Position numbers and translations under genes: made by a program. A stretch of DNA of 64,000 nucleotides from Ensifer canadensis. GTDB taxonomy: Bacteria; Pseudomonadota; Alphaproteobacteria; Rhizobiales; Rhizobiaceae. The notes beneath the pieces are model-generated. The model searched no databases and was not told the origin of the DNA. It was given only the letters and a program-made list of their open reading frames with translations. Where the stretch lies: assembly GCF_017488845.2 (NCBI RefSeq), contig NZ_CP083370.1, forward strand, positions 3,987,103-4,051,102. The letters run 5' to 3'. Below are positions 37,770 to 46,764 of this stretch, piece after piece. The number at the start of each line of letters is the position of its first letter. Positions within the stretch are counted from its first letter, which is position 1.

Positions 37770-38174
37770 TTAATCCCTGTCGTGACCGGGCAGTGCACCG
37801 ACGTCGTTGATCCAGGGCAGGGCGGACGAGCGCCAGATCTGTGATTTCGGGGTGAGCTCACGGCGCTGGTTGATCGTCCCGAGGCGAATGCCGACCTCTT
37901 CGGCGTCCTCGTCCGTGCCGGTGGTGTAAACCGGCGAACCGCAGTTCGGGCAGAAGAACTGCAGCCGCTTGCGGCCGTTCTCTGCGGTCTTGACGTAGAG
38001 CTTTGGTTCGCCCCCGGTCAGTCGGAAATTCTCGCGGGCCGTGCCGGCCGACACCCGGTAGGCCGTTCCCGTCAGTTGCTGGCAATCGGTGCAGTGGCAG
38101 ATCGCGACATCGTCCGGATCGATCTCCGCCTCATAGGTCACGAAGCCGCAATGGCATTGTCCGTCGATCCGCAT
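37770..38174 (-). CDS. GFA (glutathione-dependent formaldehyde-activating) family protein
   Basis: The 134-residue protein has the CENP-V/GFA zinc pattern: GQCHCGFVTYEAE (about 5-17), CHCTDCQQLTG (about 26-36) and FFCPNCGSPVYTT (about 72-84). Family members are not all formaldehyde enzymes, so the reaction is open. ATG 38174 has GGAGG upstream. It is convergent with the predicted protease gene, with only 6 bases between stops. Confidence 0.9.
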   Translation of the reverse strand: MRIDGQCHCGFVTYEAEIDPDDVAICHCTDCQQLTGTAYRVSAGTARENFRLTGGEPKLYVKTAENGRKRLQFFCPNCGSPVYTTGTDEDAEEVGIRLGTINQRRELTPKSQIWRSSALPWINDVGALPGHDRD

Positions 38175-38203
38175 GGCAAAGCCTCCCTGAAAGACCATAA
38201 CCT

Positions 38204-38282
38204 AGAGCGTTTCCGTCCTAAACGGAGTCACGGAAACGCTCCATTTTTCGCATTTCCTGAAGGAAAGCCGCTTCGCACTAAC
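38204..38282. repeat. palindromic element GAGCGTTTCCGT...ACGGAAACGCTC
   Basis: A 12-bp perfect stem (38205-38216 with 38230-38241) is followed by a stretch containing GGAAAGCCGCTTCGCACT, which also occurs in the element at 31442-31481. It lies upstream of the GFA gene, so it may affect that promoter, or it is just a dispersed repeat. Confidence 0.55.
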
Positions 38283-38322
38283 GGCTCTGGGGCGGCCCGC
38301 TTCCGTCCATCCCAGTGCAACG

Positions 38323-38341
38323 GTACGGCACGGTGCCGTAC
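38323..38341. other. perfect palindrome and second hairpin downstream of iolB
   Basis: GTACGGCAC-G-GTGCCGTAC is a perfect 19-base palindrome 50 bases downstream of the iolB stop. A second, bulged hairpin (GGCGCACACCTA ... TAGGTGCGCC, about 38353-38385) lies between it and the gene. Together they may end iol transcription, but neither has a T-run on the minus strand. Confidence 0.45.
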
Positions 38342-38390
38342 GGATCGGCGCACACCTAAGGTCCTGATCGGTAGGTGCGCCACGTCGCTC

Positions 38391-39191
38391 CTAAACGCCG
38401 GTAAACAGCCACTCGTGTTCGCGGGCGTTGTGGAACTTCCAGACCCGCTTCGGCCCGGCCATGACGTTGAGATAATAGACGTCGTAGCCGTGCACGGCCG
38501 CAACGGGGTGATATCCCCTCGGCACCAGCGTCACGTCCCCGTCTTCCACCGCCATGGTCTCGTCCAGCGAGCGATCGTCGGTATAGACGCGCTGCACGGC
38601 AAATCCCTGCGGCGGGTTCAGGCGGTGATAATAGGTTTCTTCCAGGTAGCTCTCGGCGGGCAGATCGTCCTGGTCGTGCTTGTGCGGCGGGTAGGAAGAG
38701 GTGTGTCCGCCCGGCGTGATCACTTCGACCACCAGCAGCGACTGGGCGGAGCTGTCGTCCTCGGGCATGATGTTGGTGACATAGCGGGTGTTGGTGCCCT
38801 TGCCGCGGGTCAGCTGCGGGTGTGTTCCCGGCTTGATCACCTTGGCCTTGAAACCCTCGCCGCCCGGGGCCGAGCAGATCGCAAGATCGAGATCGGTCGT
38901 CGCCGCCACTTGCCAGCGGCTGCCCTTCGGCACGTAGACGGCATAGGGCTGCCCCTCGAACGGCGTCATGCGCTCACCGAGCTCGCCGAAATCCTCGCCA
39001 TCGACCGAAACCTTCGCCTTGCCCGAAACCAGCACAAGGCAAATTTCCTTGTCGCCCGCCTCGCCCTGCGTCGTCTCGCCCGGCTTCAGCCGATTGAGCG
39101 CGAAACCGACATAGGTCCAGCCGGCGCTTTCGGGTGTGACGTTCTGCATCAGGCCGGACTTGGCCTTCGGTTTGACGAGCAGTTTGGACAT
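38391..39191 (-). CDS. iolB: 5-deoxy-glucuronate isomerase
   Basis: IolB turns 5-deoxyglucuronate into 2-deoxy-5-keto-gluconate in inositol breakdown. The 266-residue protein has the two-cupin IolB fold, with metal-site residues in TPGGHTSSYPPHKHDQDDLPAESYLEETYYHRL (about 160-192; H-x-H and E) and the late VPRGYHPVAAVHGYDVYYLNVMAGPKR. ATG 39191 has GGAGACC upstream. It is the last gene of the iol cluster and is separated from iolE by a REP-like repeat. Confidence 0.95.
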   Translation of the reverse strand: MSKLLVKPKAKSGLMQNVTPESAGWTYVGFALNRLKPGETTQGEAGDKEICLVLVSGKAKVSVDGEDFGELGERMTPFEGQPYAVYVPKGSRWQVAATTDLDLAICSAPGGEGFKAKVIKPGTHPQLTRGKGTNTRYVTNIMPEDDSSAQSLLVVEVITPGGHTSSYPPHKHDQDDLPAESYLEETYYHRLNPPQGFAVQRVYTDDRSLDETMAVEDGDVTLVPRGYHPVAAVHGYDVYYLNVMAGPKRVWKFHNAREHEWLFTGV

Positions 39192-39236
39192 TTGGGGGTC
39201 TCCTGACTTCTTACTTGGCGGCGGCATTCTTGGCCT

Positions 39237-39425
39237 GCCCCTCACCCTAGCCCTCTCCCCGCAAGCGGGGAGAGGGGATTCTGGAGTGCGCCTGATCTTC
39301 TTCGCCTTACGCTGCGAGGGGGGGCGCGGAGCTAGCGGCATTTCCCTTCTCCGCGCGAGCGGGAGAAGGTGGCGGCAGCCGGATGAGGGGCGTTCCCCTC
39401 GAACCTGGCAGCCGGATGAGGGGCT
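39237..39425. repeat. REP-like composite repeat between iolE and iolB
   Basis: Two modules are present: CTCACCCTAGCCCTCTCCCCGCAAGCGGGGAGAGG (about 39241-39275) and, inverted, CTTCTCCGCGCGAGCGGGAGAAGGTGGCGGCAGCCGGATGAGGGGC (about 39346-39392). A further CCGGATGAGGGGC copy follows at about 39411-39423. The same modules occur at 40409-40523 and 47799-47943. Confidence 0.8.
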
Positions 39426-39426
39426 G

Positions 39427-40329
39427 CTAAGCCCGATCGAGCCCGGCTTCCTTGGCAAACGCCTTCAGCGATTTCAGTCCGAGCGACTGATACTCGAAGG
39501 GATTGCGCACGGCGGAATCCTGCTCGGCTTCGATCACCAGCCAGCCATCGTAATTGTGTTCGGCGGCGATTTTCAGGACGGGGAGGAAATCGACGCCGCC
39601 TTCGCTGTCGCCCGGAACGGTGAAGACGCCGCGGCGCACGCCTTCGAGGAAGGAGAGGCCTTCGCCTTCGACGACCTTGCGCACGGCAGTGCGCACGTTC
39701 TTGCAATGGATATGGCGGACGCGGTGCATGCATTTTTTCGCAACCTCGGCCGGGTCGGAGCCGCCGAACCAGGCATGGCCGGTGTCGAGCAAAAGCTTGG
39801 TTGCCGGACCGGTGTTCTGCATCAACAGGTCGATTTCCTCGCCGGTCTGGACGATCGTGCCCATGTGGTGATGGTAGACGAGATCGACGCCCTGGTCGGC
39901 GCAATATTGCGCGATCGCTTCGAGGTCTGCACCGAATTTCTTCCACTGGTCTGCCGGCAGCACCGGCTTGTCGTTGGCGACCGACTTGGTGTCATCGCCG
40001 TGAATGGCGTTCGAGGTCTCGCAGACGATCGCCACCTTGCAGCCATTGTGCTTCAGGAGGTCGAGATGCGGCTGGATCGCCTTCTTCTCTGTCTCGACGT
40101 CATGGGTGAGCAGGTTGGTCGAGTGCCAGCCGGAGACGAAGACGAGGTCGTAGGAGGCGAGCTTTGCCTTCAGTGCTTCCGGATCGGAAGGCATCTTGTG
40201 GCCCTTCTCGATGCCGTCGAAGCCGATCTTCTGGCAATCGGAGAGGCAATCCTCGAGCGTCAGATGCGCGCCGATCGAATGATCGTCGTCGTTGCTCCAG
40301 GCGATCGGATTGGTTCCGTAGCGGATCAT
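39427..40329 (-). CDS. iolE: myo-inosose-2 dehydratase
   Basis: IolE dehydrates 2-keto-myo-inositol to the trihydroxy-dione that IolD opens. The 300-residue TIM-barrel (AP endonuclease 2-like) protein begins [20 protein letters not shown] and has metal-site segments [44 protein letters not shown] and HIHCKNV. I use ATG 40329 where the conserved part starts; an ATG at 40353 adds eight residues and cannot be excluded. REP-like repeats flank the gene on both sides. Confidence 0.95.
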   Translation of the reverse strand: MIRYGTNPIAWSNDDDHSIGAHLTLEDCLSDCQKIGFDGIEKGHKMPSDPEALKAKLASYDLVFVSGWHSTNLLTHDVETEKKAIQPHLDLLKHNGCKVAIVCETSNAIHGDDTKSVANDKPVLPADQWKKFGADLEAIAQYCADQGVDLVYHHHMGTIVQTGEEIDLLMQNTGPATKLLLDTGHAWFGGSDPAEVAKKCMHRVRHIHCKNVRTAVRKVVEGEGLSFLEGVRRGVFTVPGDSEGGVDFLPVLKIAAEHNYDGWLVIEAEQDSAVRNPFEYQSLGLKSLKAFAKEAGLDRA

Positions 40330-40408
40330 GTCTTTCACTTTCTCTTGCGTCATCCGCTTGGGGCGGAAGGTTTGTTGTGTCTCACTCGTACGGCAGGGGA
40401 GGGCGACG

Positions 40409-40523
40409 ATGGCTCCTCATCCGGCTGCCGCCACCTTCTCCCCGCTTGCAGGAGAAGGGATATGCCGCGCTCTCCGAAGTTCCCTCTCCCCGCAGGCGGG
40501 GAGACGGTTAGGGTGAGGGGCAT
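40409..40523. repeat. REP-like composite repeat between iolD and iolE
   Basis: CTCATCCGGCTGCCGCCACCTTCTCCCCGCTTGCAGGAGAAGGGATATGCCGC is followed by CCCTCTCCCCGCAGGCGGGGAGACGGTTAGGGTGAGGGGC. Both halves form hairpins. The order matches the copy at 47799-47943. Confidence 0.8.
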
Positions 40524-40573
40524 AAATGCGCAACGGCGCCCACGTGGACAACGCGGGCGCCGAAAGGGCAATC

Positions 40574-42427
40574 TCAGCCAAAGCGCTGGGAGGTCAGCGC
40601 CTTCTCGTAGCCCTTGCGGGCCTCGTTGACTTCCGTACGGTTGGAAACCTCGGGGACTGCGACATCCCACCAATGGCCGCCTTCGTCGGTGGTGATCAGC
40701 GGATCGGTGTCGATGACGATCACGGTCGTGCGGGCTTCGCCTGCCGTTTCCTTCAGCGCCGATTCCAGTTCGGAAATCGAGCCGACCTTGCGGGTGAGCG
40801 CGCCCATCGCCGCGGCGTGCGCAGCGAAATCGATCACCGGCAGCTCGACATGGTGCGTGTCGCGCAAGAGGTTGTTGAAGTTGGCACCGCCGGTTGCCAT
40901 CTGCAGCCGGTTGATGCAGCCGTAGCCGGCATTGTCGAGCAGCACGATGGTGATCTTGGCGCCGAGCATGATCGACGAGGCGATCTCTGAATTCAGCATC
41001 ATGTAGCTGCCGTCGCCGACCATGACGATGACGTCGCTGTCGGGGCGGGCGAGCTTGGCGCCGAGGCCGCCTGCGACTTCATAGCCCATGGTCGAGAAGC
41101 CGTATTCCATGTGGTAGCCGCCGGGCGTTTCCGCCTGCCAGAGCTTGTGCAACTCGCCGGGCAGCCCGCCTGCCGCACAGACGAGGACCGTCTCCGCTCC
41201 GCCGCGTGCACGCTGGACCGCACCGATGACCTGTGCGTCCGAAGGCAGCGCCGCATTCGTGGTTGCCGTCGCCTTGTCGGCGGCCTTCAGCCACTCGGCC
41301 TTGCCGGCCTTGGCCTTGTCGGTCCAGGCGGTGTCGGCCTTGTGATTGCCGAGCCCGGCGGAAATGCGTTCGAGGCCGATGCGCGCATCGGCGACCAGCG
41401 GCAGCCCCTCATGCTTGGCCGCATCGAACGGCTGGACATTGAGGCCGACGATCTTCAGCCCTTCGTTCTTGAACAGCGACCAGGAGCCGGTGGTGAAGTC
41501 CTGCAGCCGCGAGCCGACGGCGAGCACGACGTCGGCCGCTTCCGCCAGCTGGTTGGAGGCTGACGTGCCGGTGACGCCGACCGAACCCATGTTGAGCGGA
41601 TGGCTGTGCGGCAGGGAGGACTTGCCGGCCTGGGTCTCGACAACCGGAATGCCATGCTTTTCCGCGAAGGCGGCCAGCGCCTTGCTGGCTTCCGAATAGA
41701 GCACGCCGCCGCCGGCGACGATCACCGGCTTCTCGGCTGCCTTCAGCGCAGCAATAGCAGAGGCGAGCTCATCGGCATCGGGCTCGATGCGGCGCGAAGA
41801 CCAGACCTTCTCGTCGAAGAAGGCTTCCGGATAGTCATAGGCTTCCGCCTGCACGTCCTGGCAAAGCGAGAGCGTGACCGGGCCGCAATCGGCCGGATCC
41901 GTCAAAACCTGCATGGCGCGACGCAGCGCCGGGATGATCTGCTCCGGCCGGGTGATGCGGTCGAAATAGCGCGAAACCGGACGGAAGCAGTCGTTGGCCG
42001 AGATCGTGCCGTCGGCAAAACCTTCCACCTGCTGCAGCACCGGATCGGGCCTTCGATTGGCGAAGACATCGCCGGGCAGGAAAAGAACGGGCAGGCGGTT
42101 GACGTGGGCAAGGGCTGCCGACGTCACCATGTTCAGCGCCCCGGGGCCGATCGAGGTGGTGCAGGCCATGAAGCGGCGGCGGAAGCTCGCCTTGGCAAAG
42201 GCGATCGCGGCATTGGCCATGCCCTGCTCGTTCTGGGCGCGGTAGGTGGGCAGCGTATCCTTGATGCCGTGCAGCGCCTCGCCGACGCCGGCGACGTTGC
42301 CATGGCCGAAGATGGCGAAGACGCCGCCGAAGATCGGTACCTTGTTGCCGTCGATGACGGTCATCTGGCGGGTCAGGAACCGCGCCACGGCCTGTGCCAT
42401 GGTCAGGCGCACGGTCTTCTGGCTCAT
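40574..42427 (-). CDS. iolD: 3D-(3,5/4)-trihydroxycyclohexane-1,2-dione acylhydrolase
   Basis: IolD is a thiamine-diphosphate enzyme that opens the ring to give 5-deoxyglucuronate. The 617-residue protein has the three-domain ThDP layout: TQAVARFL-type start with GNKVPIFGGVFAIFGHGNVAGVGE (about 23-46), a central Rossmann-like domain, and the ThDP/Mg motif GDGSYMMLNSEIASSIMLGAKITIVLLDNAGYGCINRLQ (about 470-508). IFGHGN and GPGALNMVT are typical of IolD. It is expressed with iolE and iolB to its 3' side; a partial RIME-like repeat lies between it and iolC. Confidence 0.96.
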   Translation of the reverse strand: MSQKTVRLTMAQAVARFLTRQMTVIDGNKVPIFGGVFAIFGHGNVAGVGEALHGIKDTLPTYRAQNEQGMANAAIAFAKASFRRRFMACTTSIGPGALNMVTSAALAHVNRLPVLFLPGDVFANRRPDPVLQQVEGFADGTISANDCFRPVSRYFDRITRPEQIIPALRRAMQVLTDPADCGPVTLSLCQDVQAEAYDYPEAFFDEKVWSSRRIEPDADELASAIAALKAAEKPVIVAGGGVLYSEASKALAAFAEKHGIPVVETQAGKSSLPHSHPLNMGSVGVTGTSASNQLAEAADVVLAVGSRLQDFTTGSWSLFKNEGLKIVGLNVQPFDAAKHEGLPLVADARIGLERISAGLGNHKADTAWTDKAKAGKAEWLKAADKATATTNAALPSDAQVIGAVQRARGGAETVLVCAAGGLPGELHKLWQAETPGGYHMEYGFSTMGYEVAGGLGAKLARPDSDVIVMVGDGSYMMLNSEIASSIMLGAKITIVLLDNAGYGCINRLQMATGGANFNNLLRDTHHVELPVIDFAAHAAAMGALTRKVGSISELESALKETAGEARTTVIVIDTDPLITTDEGGHWWDVAVPEVSNRTEVNEARKGYEKALTSQRFG

Positions 42428-42468
42428 ACTCTGTTTCCTCCTCGTGGCGAAATCGTCCCGTTTCGCCG

Positions 42469-42505
42469 ACTGTATAATTTCTCAGATCGGAATCGAGTTA
42501 AGGAC
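42469..42505. repeat. partial RIME-like repeat between iolC and iolD
   Basis: CTGTATAATTTCTCAGATCGGAATCGAGTTAAGG corresponds to the first palindrome of the RIME-like element (compare CTGCATAATTCTCTAAATCGG at 8671). The second palindrome is missing. It sits just downstream of iolC and upstream of iolD. Confidence 0.45.
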
Positions 42506-42515
42506 TCCGCCGATC

Positions 42516-44453
42516 CTACGCCGCCTTTGTTTCACCCAGTTGCAGCCAGAGATCCACCAGCGCCTTGAATTTTCCGGCCATGTCGGCGATCGCCTGCTCG
42601 TCGGTCATGGTGCCGCCGAGCCAGGCCTTGCTGGCATCGGCAAAGATGGTGCGGCCGACGGCAAAACCCTTGACCGTCTTCGATGTGCGGGCCGCGGCAA
42701 AGCCGTCCTTCAGCGCCTCGTAGGGGGCTTCGAGGCCGAGCAGCACGACGCCGCGGCAGAGCGGATCGCGCTTTTCGATGACCGCATCGATCGCTGCCCA
42801 GGCGCTGCGGCTTGCCTGCGGCTCGAGCTTCCACCAGTCGGGCTTGAGGCCGGCATCGTAAAGCTCGTTGAGCGCGCGCGGAATGGTCTGGTCGTCGAGC
42901 TTGCCGTGTTTGCCGGCGATGATCTCGATCAGGATTTCGCGGCCGACCTTGCGAGCCGCCTCGAAGGCCGAGCGCAGCTTGGCCACCTGCGTCGCTTTCA
43001 TCTCGGCCGGGTCGTCCGGATGGTAGAAGGACAGCACCTTGATGCAGTGGTCGACCGGCCAGTCGATCAGGCGGCTGCCGAGGTCCTGGCTGAATTCGAA
43101 CTGCAGCGGCCGCGAGCCCGGAAGCTCGATCGGCTTGCCGATCCAGAAGTCGCGGTGGGCGCCGGCAGCATAAAGCGCGTCGCGGCCGTATTTGTCGTCG
43201 ATCAACATGCCGAAGCCGGAACGGCCGGCCGCCACCTGTGCCGCCGCCTTGACTGCCAGAACCTTGAAGGCCGGGATGCGGGCAAGTAGCTCCGGGTTGC
43301 CGGCGGCCACATCTTCCAGCTGGCTGCGATGGTCGATCGCCAGCGCCATCAACAGCGGGATTTCGCGGCGGCGCGTGGTCGCCCAATGCACGTGATTGAT
43401 CGCCTCGTCCTTGCGCAGCGCCCGTTCCTTGCTGCCCTTCTCCAGGAAGAACTGCAGCTCGGTCCAGGTCGGGATCTCAGGCGCGCAGAGCAGGCGGGAG
43501 ACGGCAAAGGCGCCGCAGGCGTTGGCCCAGGTCGCGGAGGTCGCATGCGGTTCGTTCTTCAGCCAGCCGCGCAGGAAGCCGGACATGAAGGCGTCTCCGG
43601 CGCCGAGCACATTGTAGACTTCGATCGGGAAACCCTTGCCGACGATGCCGTCTTCGAGGTTATCGGAAATCGGACCGTCATAGACGATACAGCCCATCGG
43701 GCCGCGCTTCAGGACGATCGTCGCCGTGGACAGCGCCCGGATCGTCTTCAGCGCTTGCAGCAGGTCGCTTTCGCCCGACGCGATCAACACTTCTTCCTCG
43801 GTGCCGACGATCAGGTCGCAGTCGGCGAGAACTGTCTTCAGATGGGCCGAGACGCGGTCGGAGGCGATGTAGCGGCTTTCGCCGGCATCATGGCCGGCAA
43901 GGCCCCAGAGGTTCGGGCGGTAGTCGATGTCGAAGACGATCTTCGCGCCGTTTTCCTTGGCGATACGCATCGCCTTGCGCTGCGCCGCATCGGTGTTGGG
44001 CTTGGAAAAGTGCGTGCCGGAAACCAGGATGGCCCGCGCCGAACGAATGAAGTCTTCAGAAACGTCGTCTTCGCACAGCGCATTGTCGGCGCAGTTGTCG
44101 CGGTAGAACAGCAGCGGAAAGGACTTGTCGTTCTCGACGGCGAGGATGGCGAGCGCCGTCAGGCGCTCCGGGTCGGTTACCATGCCGCGGGTCTCGACGC
44201 CTTCGCGGGTCAGCTGCTCACGAATGAAACGGCCCATCTGCTCGTCGCCGACGCGGGTCAAAAGCGCCGACTTCAACCCGAGCCGCGCGGTGCCGACGGA
44301 GATGTTGCAGGGGCAGCCGCCGACCGATTTGGCAAAGCTCGCAACGTCCTCAAGCCGGGTGCCGATCTGCTGGCCATAGAGGTCGACCGATGCCCGGCCT
44401 ATGGTGATGAGGTCGAGCGGCTTTGCTCCCTGTGGCGAAACGTTCTGGCTCAC
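42516..44453 (-). CDS. iolC: bifunctional 5-dehydro-2-deoxygluconokinase with C-terminal DUF2090 aldolase-like domain
   Basis: The 645-residue protein is a fusion. Residues 1-335 are a PfkB-type sugar kinase (GGCPCNISVGTARLGL at 46-61; NVLGAGDAFMSGFLRG at 281-296 with catalytic D287) that phosphorylates 2-deoxy-5-keto-gluconate. Residues about 350-645 are DUF2090, a TIM-barrel aldolase-like domain that may replace IolJ (HWATTRRREIPLLMALAIDHRSQLE; FGMLIDDKYGRDAL). Stand-alone IolC is about 325 residues; the fused form is common in Proteobacteria. A candidate IolR site lies at 44548-44561, about 95 bases upstream. Confidence 0.93.
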   Translation of the reverse strand: MSQNVSPQGAKPLDLITIGRASVDLYGQQIGTRLEDVASFAKSVGGCPCNISVGTARLGLKSALLTRVGDEQMGRFIREQLTREGVETRGMVTDPERLTALAILAVENDKSFPLLFYRDNCADNALCEDDVSEDFIRSARAILVSGTHFSKPNTDAAQRKAMRIAKENGAKIVFDIDYRPNLWGLAGHDAGESRYIASDRVSAHLKTVLADCDLIVGTEEEVLIASGESDLLQALKTIRALSTATIVLKRGPMGCIVYDGPISDNLEDGIVGKGFPIEVYNVLGAGDAFMSGFLRGWLKNEPHATSATWANACGAFAVSRLLCAPEIPTWTELQFFLEKGSKERALRKDEAINHVHWATTRRREIPLLMALAIDHRSQLEDVAAGNPELLARIPAFKVLAVKAAAQVAAGRSGFGMLIDDKYGRDALYAAGAHRDFWIGKPIELPGSRPLQFEFSQDLGSRLIDWPVDHCIKVLSFYHPDDPAEMKATQVAKLRSAFEAARKVGREILIEIIAGKHGKLDDQTIPRALNELYDAGLKPDWWKLEPQASRSAWAAIDAVIEKRDPLCRGVVLLGLEAPYEALKDGFAAARTSKTVKGFAVGRTIFADASKAWLGGTMTDEQAIADMAGKFKALVDLWLQLGETKAA

Positions 44454-44547
44454 TGCTTCCTCCCCGCGGACGCCTTTGCGGCCCCGACCATTCTCGTTCT
44501 GTGGGTGATGCAGGTATGAAACATAAATTCCGGCGTTTCGTCAATAT

Positions 44548-44561
44548 AGAATTTTCATTCT
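44548..44561. promoter_or_regulatory. candidate IolR operator upstream of iolC
   Basis: AGAA-TTTTCA-TTCT is a dyad that matches the GGAA-N6-TTCC pattern reported for rhizobial IolR at 6 of 8 fixed positions, and forms a longer palindrome TAGAAT-N4-ATTCTA. It lies in the 115-bp iolC/iolR spacer. Confidence 0.5.
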
Positions 44562-44568
44562 ATCCGTT

Positions 44569-45432
44569 CTATTCCGTCCTCGTCTCTTCAAGCAGGCGGC
44601 GACGCTTCTCGGCAATGGCGACTGTCAGCGCCATGGCGAAGGCCATGCTGGCGGAAAGCGAGCGGAAGCCGGCGTGATCCGCCTCGACCAGTTCGAACCA
44701 GACCTTGGAAGATTCCGCCAGCGGCGAGAACGCCGAGTCGGTCAGCGACACCACCGGCACCTTGCGCTCGGCAAGCAGCCGCGCCTGGGTGGCGCTTTCG
44801 GAGGCGTAAGGCGAGAAGCTGACGGCAAACGCGGCATCGTTCTTGCCAGCCATCGCCAGCATGTCGTCATCGATGCCGGCGGCCGTGCCGACCAGCTGGT
44901 ATTTCACCTTCAGCTTGCCGAAGGCATAGGCCATGTAGCTGGAGATCGGATAGGAGCGGCGCTTGGCGATCAGATAGACCGTCTCGGCCTTGGCGAGGAT
45001 GTCGACCGCGCGCTCAAAGGCTTCCGGGTCGACCGAGGTTGCGATGTTGTCGAGCGAGCGGTGGGCGGCGGCGACGAAGCCGTTGAAGATCGAGCCGCTC
45101 TCGAGCTTGCTGTGTTCGTTCTCGCTCAGTGCCTTCAGCCGGTCTTCGTAGCCAGGCGTGCGCTCGCGCAGGCGGGCGCGGAAAATCTGTTGCAGGCTGG
45201 AGAAGCCCTCGAAGCCGAAGTGCTGGGCAAAGCGCACCAGGGTCGACGGCTGGACGTCGGCCGAGGTGGCGATGCTTGCGGCGGTGCCGAAGGCAATCTC
45301 GTCGGGATTGTCAAGCGAATAGGCGGCCACCTGCTTCAACCGTTTCGGCAGCTGCGCCTTTCGCTCCAGAATGACCGCCTTCAGCGCTTCGAAATCCTGC
45401 GGGACCTCCGTCGTCGTTTCAGGCGTTGCCAT
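44569..45432 (-). CDS. iolR: RpiR/MurR-family regulator of inositol genes
   Basis: The 287-residue protein has an RpiR-type helix-turn-helix (LPKRLKQVAAYSLDNPDEIAFGTAASIATSADVQPSTLVRFAQHFGFEGFSSLQQ, about 28-82) and a C-terminal SIS sugar-phosphate domain (about 125-260; AETVYLIAKRRSYPISSYMAY, AVSFSPYASES). In Sinorhizobium the regulator in this place represses iol genes until an inositol-derived sugar phosphate relieves it. It lies directly upstream of iolC. A candidate self-operator is at 45503-45516. Confidence 0.92.
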   Translation of the reverse strand: MATPETTTEVPQDFEALKAVILERKAQLPKRLKQVAAYSLDNPDEIAFGTAASIATSADVQPSTLVRFAQHFGFEGFSSLQQIFRARLRERTPGYEDRLKALSENEHSKLESGSIFNGFVAAAHRSLDNIATSVDPEAFERAVDILAKAETVYLIAKRRSYPISSYMAYAFGKLKVKYQLVGTAAGIDDDMLAMAGKNDAAFAVSFSPYASESATQARLLAERKVPVVSLTDSAFSPLAESSKVWFELVEADHAGFRSLSASMAFAMALTVAIAEKRRRLLEETRTE

Positions 45433-45502
45433 TCTTGTCTGTCTCCAGTCTGACCCGTGTTCTCTAGTGACCTCACACTAATCGAATAGCGGCGGCTGGG
45501 AT

Positions 45503-45516
45503 AGAACAGGCATTCC
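45503..45516. promoter_or_regulatory. candidate IolR operator upstream of iolR
   Basis: AGAA-CAGGCA-TTCC (GGAA-N6-TTCT on the other strand) matches GGAA-N6-TTCC at 7 of 8 fixed positions, 71 bases upstream of the iolR start, and would serve autorepression. Confidence 0.55.
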
Positions 45517-45549
45517 ATTTTTTGCCGCCTTTTCCATTCCGACTTTTCG

Positions 45550-46680
45550 TCAGCCGATCTGGACCCATTCGTTGGTCTTTGCCGATTGATAGGTGGCCGA
45601 GAGCACCTTCTGCACCTCATAACCCTCGCGGAAATCGGTCGATGGCGGTTTGCCCTTGGCGATCGCCTCAAGGAACTCGTTCACCTCGATGGCCTTCAGA
45701 TCATTGAAGCCGATCTGGTGGCCGGGTGCCACGCAGAAGGCGCCGTAGGGCGGATGCTCGGGCCCGGCCCAGATGGTGCGGAAGCCGCGGCTGCGAATAT
45801 CGTCGCCGGTGGAGTAGACGCGGATCTCGTTCAGGCGCTCCTGCGTGAAGACGATGCTGCCCTTGGAGCCGTAGATCTCGAAATCGTGCTGCATCTTGCG
45901 GCCGGTGGCGATCCAGTTGGCCTCGAAGCTGCCGGTCGCGCCGTTTTCGAAGCGCACGAAGGCGCGGGTGATGTCGTCGACCTCGACGGCGCGCATCTCG
46001 CTGGCGCCGGCAGAGACGGGGCGCTCAGGGATCTGGATGATGGTTTCGGCAAGCACCGATTTGATCGGCCCGACGAGGTGACGCATGGAGGCGATGATGT
46101 GGCTGCCGATATCGGCAAGCGCGCCGCCGCCGCTGGCCGGGTTCAGCCGCCAGCCCCACGGCACCGAGGCATCGGCCATGAAGTCTTCGGCATGGACGCC
46201 GCGCATGGAGCGGATCTCGCCGATCTCGCCGCTCTCGATGATGTCCTTGGCGAGGAAGATCAGCGGGTTTTTCAGGTAGTTGAAACCGACCTGGGTCGTG
46301 ACGCCGGCCTTTTCCGCAGCCGCGACCATTTCGGCGCAGTCAGTGACCATCGGCGCCAGCGGCTTTTCGCAATAGACATGTTTGCCATGGGCAATGGCCG
46401 CCAACGCCATCTCCTTGTGCAGAAGGTTCGGCGTGGTAATGTCGATGATGTCGATGTCGGGGTCGGTCAAAAGTTCGCGCCAGTCCGCCGTCGCCTTGCG
46501 AAAGCCGAGACGCCGGCGGGCGTTTTCCGCGCTTTCGGTGGTCACATCGGCAACCGAAACCAGGTCAAGCTCGAAGGGCAGATCGAACACCCGCGCGGCG
46601 ATGGTAAAGCCGAGCGCATGCGCCTTGCCCATGAAGCCCGTGCCAATCAGGCCCACACCCAGTTTCTTCTTGCTGCTCAT
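45550..46680 (-). CDS. Gfo/Idh/MocA family oxidoreductase of the iol cluster
   Basis: The 376-residue NAD(P)-dependent oxidoreductase has an N-terminal Rossmann site GVGLIGTGFMGKAHALGF (about 7-24), the EKP segment (VYCEKPLAPMVTDC, K involved in catalysis) and the second-domain GGGALADIGSHIIASMRHLVG (D and H of the substrate site). By position it likely oxidises an inositol isomer or related cyclitol; it may not be the main myo-inositol dehydrogenase, which is not in this window. A candidate IolR site lies at 46751-46764. iolR follows it downstream on the same strand. Confidence 0.9.
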   Translation of the reverse strand: MSSKKKLGVGLIGTGFMGKAHALGFTIAARVFDLPFELDLVSVADVTTESAENARRRLGFRKATADWRELLTDPDIDIIDITTPNLLHKEMALAAIAHGKHVYCEKPLAPMVTDCAEMVAAAEKAGVTTQVGFNYLKNPLIFLAKDIIESGEIGEIRSMRGVHAEDFMADASVPWGWRLNPASGGGALADIGSHIIASMRHLVGPIKSVLAETIIQIPERPVSAGASEMRAVEVDDITRAFVRFENGATGSFEANWIATGRKMQHDFEIYGSKGSIVFTQERLNEIRVYSTGDDIRSRGFRTIWAGPEHPPYGAFCVAPGHQIGFNDLKAIEVNEFLEAIAKGKPPSTDFREGYEVQKVLSATYQSAKTNEWVQIG

Positions 46681-46750
46681 GCCATTCCTCCGGGGTCAAC
46701 GACCGTGTCGTGGCTCGGAATGAAATGAAATGTGCAAGATTTGTCAACAT

Positions 46751-46764
46751 GGAATATTTGTTCG
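46751..46764. promoter_or_regulatory. candidate IolR operator upstream of the oxidoreductase gene
   Basis: GGAA-TATTTG-TTCG matches GGAA-N6-TTCC at 7 of 8 fixed positions, about 70 bases upstream of the oxidoreductase start. Confidence 0.5.
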
